Shown: one piece after another, positions 17,217-23,565 of the stretch | Layout of the letters: each line of letters opens with the position of its first letter | How positions within the stretch are numbered: position 1 is the stretch's first letter | NCBI GenBank assembly: GCA_009497875.2 | Contig: CP032508.2 | Span: 558,001-622,000, forward strand | From: a gamma proteobacterium SS-5 | GTDB lineage: Bacteria; Pseudomonadota; Gammaproteobacteria; Chromatiales; Chromatiaceae | Length of the DNA: 64,000 nt | Direction: 5' to 3' | The notes under the pieces: generated by a model | What the model was told of the DNA's origin: nothing | Database searches by the model: none | Seen by the model: the letters and a program-made list of their open reading frames with translations, nothing else | Program-made: the position numbers and the translations under genes

Positions 17217-17512
17217 TTATTCTGCGCGTGATGGGTTGCCCTTATCGGAGTAGTCAGAGAAGTTATCGATACGCACATCGCCGTCGGGGAAATGAGCTAT
17301 TACATCCAGGCGACCGCCCATAGCCTCGATGAACTTGCGCATGGTCGATAGATACATATCCGTCCGCTTCTCCATCTTGGCAATTGCCGGCTGCTTAATA
17401 TGCAGCGTCTCAGCCAAAAGGCAGATGGACGCGTCCAAATCGATCTGCTCCCCTCGGTTAAGGACTCCCACCGCGCCTCAAATTCATCGGTGTATTCGAT
17501 TTCCCAGTTCAT
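17217..17512 (-). pseudogene. Chimeric HigB-HigA remnant (internal deletion)
   Basis: It starts as toxin (MNWEIEYTDEFEARWESLTE from ATG 17512), then shifts frame by one base. It continues as toxin LDASICLLAE and joins directly to the antitoxin C-terminal half, TLHIKQPAIAKMEKRTDMYL and onward, ending at 17217. The junction is at a short shared sequence (GCTGAG) that occurs in both the toxin and the antitoxin gene, so an internal deletion by microhomology explains it. A related, longer toxin copy lies at 19093-19410, and the region 17411-17606 is a direct repeat of 19308-19502. Confidence 0.7.
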
Positions 17513-17539
17513 GCCTTAGAGTATTAACCAGAAGAAAAC

Positions 17540-17606
17540 AGAGGCCTGACCCCTAATTTGCAATCAAATTAGTTCAAATAATCGTGGTCTGTCCCCTATT
17601 ATTCGC
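17540..17606. repeat. Pair of palindromic-repeat units with linker
   Basis: GGCCTGACCCCTAATTT at 17543-17560, an AATCAAATTAGTTCAAATAATCG linker, and GGTCTGTCCCCTATTATTCG at 17584-17603. The same arrangement occurs at about 19441-19502. The linker plus second unit recurs at about 18918-18965, so this is a composite repeat. Confidence 0.65.
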
Positions 17607-17608
17607 TA

Positions 17609-17815
17609 TTATTTCGCTTCGCTTTCCCTAGCAGTCAGCGTCTGAACGGTTTGGCGGCGTGGGATTTCCACAAAGTGAAATCCCAAAGCATGGCAATGTG
17701 ATTCAGCCGCTTTTGAATAAGCTAGCAAATCGTTATGGTATTGATCGGCGAGCAGCTCACGAGCAGCATGAATTTCAGCCACAATAGAATCGCGCCATGT
17801 TTCAGTGGTATTCAT
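17609..17815 (-). CDS. Small protein paired with PIN-domain gene, putative antitoxin
   Basis: A 68-residue protein (MNTTETWRDSIVAEIHAARE ...) with a helical N-terminus, whose ATG overlaps the stop of the PIN gene (ATGA). Position and overlap suggest it is the antitoxin partner, although it lies downstream of the toxin. No DNA-binding motif is recognised. The stop is followed at once by a palindromic repeat. Confidence 0.55.
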   Translation of the reverse strand: MNTTETWRDSIVAEIHAARELLADQYHNDLLAYSKAAESHCHALGFHFVEIPRRQTVQTLTARESEAK

Positions 17816-18225
17816 AGTGAAACCTCCATTAGCTCAAAAGGTGTTACCAATTCGGGTAGCTTATACCCCTTGGCGGCACATAAACCACGCATCACGGGTA
17901 ATTGCGCCGGATTGGCAATGTGTGTGCAATTCCAGGTAAGAAGAATATCGATTTGATGATATGCTGCGCAGGCAATATGTAAAGCATCAATTCGCGCTTT
18001 AGCGGGTAAGCCACCACCCAGTAAGAGAAATTCCGCTAGCTCTGGAATTTCAGGGGTGATTGGGAGAACTGAAATATCGCGTAATGCGTTTAACCGCTCA
18101 GATGCGGCTTGCGGATCGCCCAAACTAGCTTCTTCGACAACATACGGCGAAATATAAGATATTATGATTACCCTTACATGCTCCCACCATGACTTGGTAA
18201 TCTTCTGGTAGGCCGACTTTATCAT
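17812..18225 (-). CDS. PIN-domain (VapC-like) toxin, probably missing its N-terminus
   Basis: A 137-residue frame whose body matches PIN-domain proteins: SYISPYVVEEASLGDPQAA, LPITPEIPELAEFLL, then AKARIDALHIACAAY and LLTWNCTHIANP. These segments supply the later acidic residues of the nuclease site. The family normally begins about 25 residues earlier with a strand carrying the first catalytic Asp or Glu. Here the homologous frame continues upstream of the ATG (LTSRPSND) but meets an in-frame TAA eleven codons before it. The protein is probably inactive. Call it a degraded toxin unless a frameshifted start exists. Confidence 0.55.
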   Translation of the reverse strand: MIKSAYQKITKSWWEHVRVIIISYISPYVVEEASLGDPQAASERLNALRDISVLPITPEIPELAEFLLLGGGLPAKARIDALHIACAAYHQIDILLTWNCTHIANPAQLPVMRGLCAAKGYKLPELVTPFELMEVSL

Positions 18226-18543
18226 GTCATTACTTGGGCGCGAGGTTAGATATTAATCGTTGCATAAGTTCTTGCAGTTGATGTTATTCACTGGGCGCTT
18301 CTAATTCAGGCATCAGGAAGGAATTTAAACTGCCATTACTTTTGCAACAATTAATAGCTAACAATGGAAGTTTCGATGTAAACAGTTTTGCCCATTCGTT
18401 CCCCTTTATTCAAGCACCTAAAATGGCGGATGCGCTGTCGCCAACCCGCCAGCAGCGCTTATTAACGCAAAGTTTCAATCCTCAGCATAACGTTCGACTG
18501 CATAACGCTGACCACTATCCTATGTTATGCTTATCCGTCACGC

Positions 18544-18619
18544 TGCATAACGACTAGCGTAACCGGCGGGCTTTGGAGCGCAGCGGAAAAGCCGGTCCGA
18601 GTTGACGGTTCTGTTAGCT
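18544..18619. mobile_element. attC-like site
   Basis: GCATAAC at 18544-18550 and GTTAGCT at 18613-18619 bound an imperfect stem. The arms contain CGTAACCGGCGGGCTTT and AAAAGCCGGTCCGAGTTGACGG around a GGAGCGCAGCGG centre. Length (76 bp) and layout fit an attC site. The outer boxes pair less well than in the two clear sites of the first island. Confidence 0.5.
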
Positions 18620-18718
18620 GTGAATTGATGCATGTACGAAAGGCTTAAACCCCTCCTTGTACATTTGAACAATAGTTTTCTGTGTCATAACTTGCACAAC
18701 CTGATTATTAGAGGGTGA

Positions 18719-18869
18719 CGGGAGCATTACCTGTTTGTTCCAATCGATAACGGCCTCCCAAAAAAGCGCATTTCGGCAGATCAAAATCAGTTATTAGCAA
18801 TACAAAACGGGATATAATCAGTTTCTTTTTGGCAAAACCAGATGTTGGGACAATCAGGTAATGCTCCCG
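18719..18869. repeat. 150-bp element with 15-bp perfect terminal inverted repeats
   Basis: The ends are CGGGAGCATTACCTG and its exact reverse complement. Similarity extends inwards to about 23 bases with a few mismatches. The interior of about 120 bp is non-coding. It resembles a MITE or a paired REP unit. Only one copy is seen in this window. Confidence 0.55.
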
Positions 18870-19092
18870 CAAAGTACAGGGAGCTGTCCTTTATTGCCAA
18901 CCATGCATTCAGTAAATTAATAATCAAATTGGTTAAAATAATCGTGGTCTGTCCCCTATTATTCGCTGCTGGGTATAGACCGAATCAAGCCCAAGGGCGT
19001 CAAATCAAGCTGTCCGTTGTCTCCGCAGCGTGGATGTACTGCATTCCCACACATCGCGAAAAGGAAATAGGGGTCTGACCCCTAATTTTCCT

Positions 19093-19410
19093 ATACAGTC
19101 GATCAGCGACGGGAATCATTCTGTCATACCAGAGATTATCACCCGTCTTATCTCTACCAATGAGTAGGATAGCCGTCCGTCTCGGGTCAAAAGCAAACAA
19201 TGTCCGGTAAGGTGATCCGTGAATCTGCGTGCGCAATTCCTTCATATTGGCGTGCCTCGAACCCTTCACATGATCCGCATGAGGTCGGGCCAAGAGGGGA
19301 CCACGCTCAGCCAAAAGGCAGATGGACGCGTCCAAATCGATCTGCTACTCCTAGGTTAAGGACTCCCACCACGCCTCAAATTCATCGGTGTATTCGATTT
19401 CCCAGTTCAT
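19093..19410 (-). pseudogene. HigB/RelE-like toxin with two in-frame stops and lost C-terminus
   Basis: From ATG 19410 it reads MNWEIEYTDEFEAWWESLT, then TAG, one codon and TAG again, and continues in frame with QIDLDASICLLAERGPLLA. It then runs through KGSRHANMKELRTQI, FAFDPRRTAILLIG and DKTGDNLWYDRMIPVADRLY. The two stops replace Glu codons of the family sequence. The last residues and the antitoxin are missing, replaced by the palindromic repeat at 19065-19090. This is the most complete of three decayed copies in the island. Confidence 0.7.
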
Positions 19411-19440
19411 GCCTTGGAGTATTAACCAGAAGAAAACAGA

Positions 19441-19515
19441 GGTCTGACCCCTGATTTTCAATCAAATTAGTTCAAATAATCGTGGTCTGTCCCCTATTAT
19501 TTGTCCCCTATTATT
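19441..19515. repeat. Composite palindromic repeat, second copy
   Basis: GGTCTGACCCCTGATTTTC, the AATCAAATTAGTTCAAATAATCG linker, then GTCTGTCCCCTATTATTTGTCCCCTATTATTCG with the last unit duplicated. It matches 17540-17606 and directly abuts the truncated attC at 19516. Confidence 0.65.
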
Positions 19516-19576
19516 CGAGCTGTGCGGCACAAACGGAGCGAGCGTAGTTTGCGTCCGAACGAGCGCCTTGTTATGT
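19516..19576 (-). mobile_element. Truncated attC site
   Basis: On the minus strand ACATAAC overlaps the stop of the 136-residue cassette gene. Stem arms GCGCTCGTTCGGACGCAAAC and GTTTGTGCCGCACAGCTCG follow around a TACGCTCGCTCC loop. The terminal GTTRRRY box is missing: the stem runs straight into the palindromic repeat at 19515. Confidence 0.6.
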
Positions 19577-19981
19577 GTTGCCTTCAATTTTGTATGGTTC
19601 TAGGATTTGACTGAAGCGTGACGTTAATTTTGTTTGAAAATAAGTGCCTTTTTCTTGCCATTTTTTATCCGATATGACCTGCTCTACTTGATTTAAGATT
19701 TCGTCGTGTGGATATAGATAGACATTGCCTTCACTCATAAAACAGATGTACAGTTTTTTGGCACGGTATTTTTTAGCGAATGACGGGCCTCCTTTTAATT
19801 GAACCTTAATATCAGAAACCCCATCAATATGAACCGCAATGAAGTCAGCGCCATTCCAATCATTAGATAGCCATATTGACGTGTAACCATAATCAGCTAG
19901 AACTGCAGCCACTTTGTGGAAATTGTACATTTCCTGAGCTTTGGCATTTAGATCTCTATAATTGATTCTTTCAAGCTTCAT
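19571..19981 (-). CDS. Uncharacterised cassette protein, possible PD-(D/E)xK-type nuclease
   Basis: A 136-residue protein. The segment DWNGADFIAVHI followed by DIKVQLKGGPSF has the Asp ... (Q/E)-x-Lys spacing of PD-(D/E)xK nucleases, with Gln in place of Glu. This is a weak inference. The remainder (KKYRAKKLYICFMSEGNVYL and onward) fits a strand-rich domain. The ATG lies 10 bases from a GTTATGT core (minus strand, 19991-19997), and the stop overlaps the R'' box of a truncated attC, so it is a cassette gene. No partner gene is adjacent. Confidence 0.6.
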   Translation of the reverse strand: MKLERINYRDLNAKAQEMYNFHKVAAVLADYGYTSIWLSNDWNGADFIAVHIDGVSDIKVQLKGGPSFAKKYRAKKLYICFMSEGNVYLYPHDEILNQVEQVISDKKWQEKGTYFQTKLTSRFSQILEPYKIEGNT

Positions 19982-20024
19982 GATTTTTACACATAACGGT
20001 TAAGCTAAGGGGTAGAAAAAGGCG

Positions 20025-20315
20025 CTAGCCTGTAATACCACGCATATTGCCACACACAGAACATTTTGCCTTTGTTTTATTATTCAGAGCAATAATAAGC
20101 CATATAATTGCCCAAGAACCAACAGTTACAATTGTAAGTATAAAATGGATAACATGAGCAGTATTTGGAGCTTTATGTATTGTTTCTCTACCACATTTTT
20201 TACACATTCGTAAATTGCTTTCCATACCTTTCGATATAGGTAATCCACAATGTGGACATGAAGGAGCACTATCTGATATTTCTTTTTGACACTCTGGACA
20301 TTCTATTAAAGCCAT
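20025..20315 (-). CDS. Zinc-ribbon small membrane protein (cassette gene)
   Basis: A 96-residue protein starting at the ATG at 20315 (MALIECPECQKEISDSAPSC). Two CxxC pairs at the N-terminus (CPECQ, CPHCG) form a zinc ribbon. A second set occurs as CKKCG and, after a hydrophobic segment (IHFILTIVTVGSWAIIWLII), as CSVCG. It is likely an integral membrane protein with cytoplasmic zinc ribbons. Function is unknown. It lies in an integron-like cassette between the attC at 20347-20452 and a core site at 19991-19997. A longer frame begins at 20348 but reads through attC sequence. Confidence 0.65.
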   Translation of the reverse strand: MALIECPECQKEISDSAPSCPHCGLPISKGMESNLRMCKKCGRETIHKAPNTAHVIHFILTIVTVGSWAIIWLIIALNNKTKAKCSVCGNMRGITG

Positions 20316-20346
20316 AATGACTCCGTTGGTGTTTATATTTGTTTGC

Positions 20347-20452
20347 ATATAACGTTGCCGGTAAGTTGCCCAAAATTACGGCTTACCGAAATTGAAATTT
20401 GCCACAAAACTCGAGCTGCGTTTTTGGGTCAACTTGAGCGTCCTTGTTATGC
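20347..20452 (-). mobile_element. attC recombination site, long type
   Basis: GCATAAC (R'', minus strand, 20446-20452) and GTTATAT (R', 20347-20353) bound a stem whose inner arms are AAGTTGACCCAAAAA and TTTTGGGCAACTT. A single-base offset separates the arms and the central region is 40-50 bases long. At 106 bp it is longer than the sites in island 1 but within the known attC range. Confidence 0.65.
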
Positions 20453-20474
20453 GATGGAGTTGAACTATGACGAG

Positions 20475-20651
20475 TCACTTGAAGTCACCGCCTGCAAACT
20501 CATTAGCAGTGTTCAGCCGGAGCAATGGCATGCAACTGTGATTAAACATAGACGATGCCAACAATATGAAACGAAGGCGGAGGCTGAACACCAGCAATAT
20601 TTTAATGGATGATAGCGCAATGCTTTGGAAGTAGGAGTTATCTTGACGCAT
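20475..20651 (-). CDS. Possible 58-residue cassette ORF
   Basis: Between a GTTATGC core-like sequence (near 20677) and the attC at 20347-20452 the only sizeable minus-strand frame starts at 20651 (MRQDNSYFQSIALSSIKILL ...). It has a hydrophobic, possibly membrane-spanning segment (IKILLVFSLRLRFILLASSM). It may be a real small membrane protein or a chance frame in a non-coding cassette. Confidence 0.3.
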   Translation of the reverse strand: MRQDNSYFQSIALSSIKILLVFSLRLRFILLASSMFNHSCMPLLRLNTANEFAGGDFK

Positions 20652-20747
20652 AGTATTATTTTTGATGAAGCGCATAACAGTGAAATAGACTAACGTCTTC
20701 CAGTATTGTGCTAGACTGTAATCATCTAGCATAGAATTTTAAGAGAG

Positions 20748-20770
20748 AAATAGGGGTCAGACCCCTGTTG
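20748..20770. repeat. AGGGGTCAGACCCCT palindromic repeat
   Basis: AAATAGGGGTCAGACCCCTGTTG. The 15-bp near-palindrome is perfect in this copy. It separates the last recognisable cassette from the DUF29 gene and marks the right end of the repeat-dense zone. Confidence 0.7.
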
Positions 20771-20789
20771 TCCCAATCGGGTGATTCTA

Positions 20790-21224
20790 TCAACTGGCGG
20801 GTAACCAGCCATCCTGCAGAACTTCATCAAGCATTGACCAAAGGCAGGTCTCTGGAAAATCAGCCAAACCGGTTTCGCTAGCGGCCTGTGCAACGGCATC
20901 AGCCCAAATCTCTGCTTGCCAATCCGCATCGGCAAGAACGGGCTGCAATCCAGGACTCTTTGCCAGACGCTTTTTGATGCCTTTTCTCTGTTCAGTAATG
21001 GTTCGCGCCCAACTTGCTGTTTGGCGACCAGGTTGATATTCCCACTTCAGCAAGTGAGCCAACAACAAAGCCATCCGGTTTGCCAATTCGCGTTGCTCAC
21101 TTTTGCCTACGTCCTCAATCTCCTCCGCAATGTGTTCTATATCCAGGAGGTCAAAGCGGCCAGCACGAATAAGGCCCGCCTGTTCCTTCGCCCAGGCAAC
21201 AACATCGGCTTCGTACGTATGCAT
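20790..21224 (-). CDS. DUF29 domain-containing protein
   Basis: A 144-residue helical protein (YEADVVAWAKEQAGLIRAGR, IEHIAEEIEDVGKSEQREL, LLLAHLLKWEYQPG) that matches the DUF29 family, common in cyanobacteria and gammaproteobacteria and of unknown function. The start is the ATG at 21224; the frame extends to 21284 without family resemblance. It stands alone between repeats and is less AT-rich than the cassettes. Confidence 0.75.
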   Translation of the reverse strand: MHTYEADVVAWAKEQAGLIRAGRFDLLDIEHIAEEIEDVGKSEQRELANRMALLLAHLLKWEYQPGRQTASWARTITEQRKGIKKRLAKSPGLQPVLADADWQAEIWADAVAQAASETGLADFPETCLWSMLDEVLQDGWLPAS

Positions 21225-21896
21225 GCTCAACACCTTTACTAAGAATCCAATACAAGCACAGAGCGGGTTTACCGCTGGACGCATAGCTCTACCAATTTCT
21301 GCGGCTTGCTAGGGCACTGCCGAATTCCTTGAGGAAGCGGTGGGCGTAGTTAGTGCCTGAAATGAGGCTTGCAGGCTCGCCAACCCGCTGGAAAAGGCCC
21401 ATTAAACTCTACCTGATTACCCACAAACCTCAGCCTATCGGAGAGACTGGCCTTTACCTGCACCTGACAGCACATAGGGCGGCCCATGGCCGCTGCGCCC
21501 TCGCAAGGAGCAATCTCATTGCAAGCGGCTTGGCGGCGGGCGCGGCCCGCCCTATGCCTCGCGGCAAGCCAACGCCAGACGAAGGCTGAGATACATGGGT
21601 CATCAGGTCAGACTTTGCGCCCTTTGCGTTTCCCTATTTAACTGTGAAACAACATGGCCGCCTGTCAATCTGGGAGCTCCGAGCCCCGGAAATTCCGATC
21701 TGATGCTCGGAGGGGCAAAGGTTAGGCGTGGCCCTGCCCAGCAGCAACCCCGGATTCCGCTGCGCTGCATCCGGGCTACTTCTTCCTCATTCTTCTCTGC
21801 GTCCTTTGCGCTTCTTTGCGTCCTCTGCGTCCCATCGATTTGGAGATGTTTCATGTTCTGGGGTGGTGCTGTCTGCCCCATGATCGTTAGGTTTAA
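21225..21896. other. Intergenic region with repeats between DUF29 gene and aceF
   Basis: No supported gene. It contains an imperfect inverted repeat with AGGGCGGCCC and GGGCCGCGCCC-type arms at about 21476-21556. A CCGGATTCCGCTGCGCTGCATCCGGGCTA unit lies at 21747-21779, and a CTCTGCGTCCTTTGCGCTTCTTTGCGTCC unit at about 21790-21831. A short minus-strand frame ending NYAHRFLKEFGSALASRRNW at about 21300-21360 looks protein-like but is not recognised. Confidence 0.5.
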
Positions 21897-23549
21897 CTAC
21901 AACAACAACCGGCGGATGTCACCCAGCAGGCTGGTCAGCAGGCTGGTGAAGCGTGCACCCTGGGCACCGTCGATGACGCGGTGGTCGTAGGACAGCGACA
22001 GCGGCAGCATCAGCCTCGGAGCGAATTCGCTGCCGTTCCACACCGGTTTCATCGCCGCGCGGGACACACCCAGTATCGCCACCTCCGGCGCGTTGACTAT
22101 GGGGGTGAAGGCGGTGCCGCCGATGCCTCCCAGGCTGGAGATGGAGAAGCAGCCGCCCTGCAGGTCGCCGGGCAATAGCTTGCCCTCCCGCGCCTTGGCA
22201 CTGAGCTGCATCAGCTCGGCGGCCAGGTCGAACAGGGATTTCTGCTCCACATCCCGCAGCACCGGCACCAGCAGGCCGTTGGGGGTGTCCACCGCCACAC
22301 CGATGTGGACGTATTTTTTCAGCACCAGGCTATCGCCCTCGGGACTAAGGGAGCTATTGAACTCAGGCAGGGCCCTGAGGGCGGCGGCGCAGGCCTTGAG
22401 CAGGAAGGGGAACAGGGTCAGCTTGAGGCCACGCTGTTCCGCCTCGGCCTTGAGCCCCTGGCGGAAGGCCTCCAACTCGCTGATGTCCGCCTCGTCGAAC
22501 TGGGTGACGTGGGGAATGTTCAGCCAGCAGTTGTGCAGATGGCCGCCGCTGAGCTTTTTGATCCGACTCAGGGGCTTGATCTCAATGCCGCCGAACTTGC
22601 TGAAATCCACCTGGGGCAGCGGCGGCAAAGCGAAGGCGCCGCCGCTCGCCGCTGGCGCACGTGCCTCGCCGCCGAGGGCCTTTTTGACGAAGTTCTGCAC
22701 GTCCTCCTTGAGCACCCGGCCCTTGGGTCCGCTGCCGCTGACCTGGGCCAGTTCCACCCCCAGCTCGCGGGCAAAACGGCGCACCGCAGGTCCGGCATGG
22801 GCCTTGCGGCCGCGGGCTATGGCCTGCATGTCGTTGGGGGTGGGCATTACCGGCGGTCGCCGCCTTTGCTGCTCTCCGGCCGGGCGGGCGGTCTGTTCTG
22901 TATCGGGCTCGCTTTCGGATTGGCCAGCGGGCTCGGCCTCGGGTTGCAGCTCGGCGGCAGGCAGGTCGTCCAGTTCGCTGACCTCGAACAGGGCGATGAT
23001 GTCGCCCTGATTGAGCCTGTCGCCCAGCTTGATGCGGTATTCCAGCAACTTGCCGCTGAAGGGGGCGGGTACCTCCATGGAGGCCTTGTCACTCTCCAGG
23101 GTAACCAGGGAGGCGTCCTTTTCGACCTGATCGCCCGGCTGGGCGAGGATTTCGATCACCTCCACGTCCTTGAAGTCGCCTATGTCCGGCAGGGTCACCT
23201 CGACCTGGGATGCCGCGCCAGTGCTGGGATCGGGCTTGGACTCGGTCTCGGACTCTGCCTGCTCGGCTGCGGCCTGTTGTGGCGGCTGCGGCTCCTGTTG
23301 CGGGGCTTGCTCGACCTGTAGCTGGAGGATCAGATCCCCCTGGTTGAGTTTGTCGCCGATCTTCACCGCGATGGACTCCACCACCCCGGCCTGGGGGCTT
23401 GGGATCTCCATCGAGGCCTTGTCGCTCTCCAGGGTCAACAGGGAGGTCTCGGCCTCTACACGGTCACCTGGGGCAACCAGGATCTCGGTAACCTCCACAT
23501 CGCTGAAATCACCAATATCCGGCAGCAGTACTTGGCTTTGCTTTGACAT
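21897..23549 (-). CDS. aceF: Pyruvate dehydrogenase E2, dihydrolipoamide acetyltransferase
   Basis: A 550-residue E2 core protein that transfers acetyl from lipoate to CoA. It has two N-terminal lipoyl domains, each with the lipoylated Lys in ESDKASME, joined by Pro/Gln/Glu-rich linkers. Next comes an E3-binding domain (GPAVRRFARELGVELAQV), then the catalytic domain ending in LSYDHRVIDGAQGARF with the His-Arg-x-x-Asp-Gly active site. The start at ATG 23549 (MSKQSQVLLPDIGDF) fits the first lipoyl domain; the longer frame upstream lies in the aceE gene end. It is 16 bases downstream of aceE. Confidence 0.95.
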   Translation of the reverse strand: MSKQSQVLLPDIGDFSDVEVTEILVAPGDRVEAETSLLTLESDKASMEIPSPQAGVVESIAVKIGDKLNQGDLILQLQVEQAPQQEPQPPQQAAAEQAESETESKPDPSTGAASQVEVTLPDIGDFKDVEVIEILAQPGDQVEKDASLVTLESDKASMEVPAPFSGKLLEYRIKLGDRLNQGDIIALFEVSELDDLPAAELQPEAEPAGQSESEPDTEQTARPAGEQQRRRPPVMPTPNDMQAIARGRKAHAGPAVRRFARELGVELAQVSGSGPKGRVLKEDVQNFVKKALGGEARAPAASGGAFALPPLPQVDFSKFGGIEIKPLSRIKKLSGGHLHNCWLNIPHVTQFDEADISELEAFRQGLKAEAEQRGLKLTLFPFLLKACAAALRALPEFNSSLSPEGDSLVLKKYVHIGVAVDTPNGLLVPVLRDVEQKSLFDLAAELMQLSAKAREGKLLPGDLQGGCFSISSLGGIGGTAFTPIVNAPEVAILGVSRAAMKPVWNGSEFAPRLMLPLSLSYDHRVIDGAQGARFTSLLTSLLGDIRRLLL

Positions 23550-23565
23550 CTTCGCTCCCCCTGCC

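Larger units (their letters stand above)
18226..19092. other. Gene-free region with attC-like site and inverted repeats
   Basis: No supported gene. It holds the remnant 5' part of the PIN gene (to about 18258), an attC-like site at 18544-18619, and a 15-bp perfect inverted repeat (CGGGAGCATTACCTG / CAGGTAATGCTCCCG) at 18719-18733 and 18855-18869. A palindromic repeat follows at 18943-18965, then a stretch matching other toxin-flanking sequence up to the AAATAGGGGTCTGACCCCTAATTTTC unit at 19065-19090. Confidence 0.55.

Noticed and set aside
18342-18557. 71-codon plus-strand frame
   Set aside because: It overlaps the attC-like site and runs against all neighbouring genes, with no family resemblance.
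20343-20612. Plus-strand 89-codon frame
   Set aside because: It starts inside the attC at 20347-20452 and reads through the hairpin. It matches nothing, and the cassettes here run on the minus strand.
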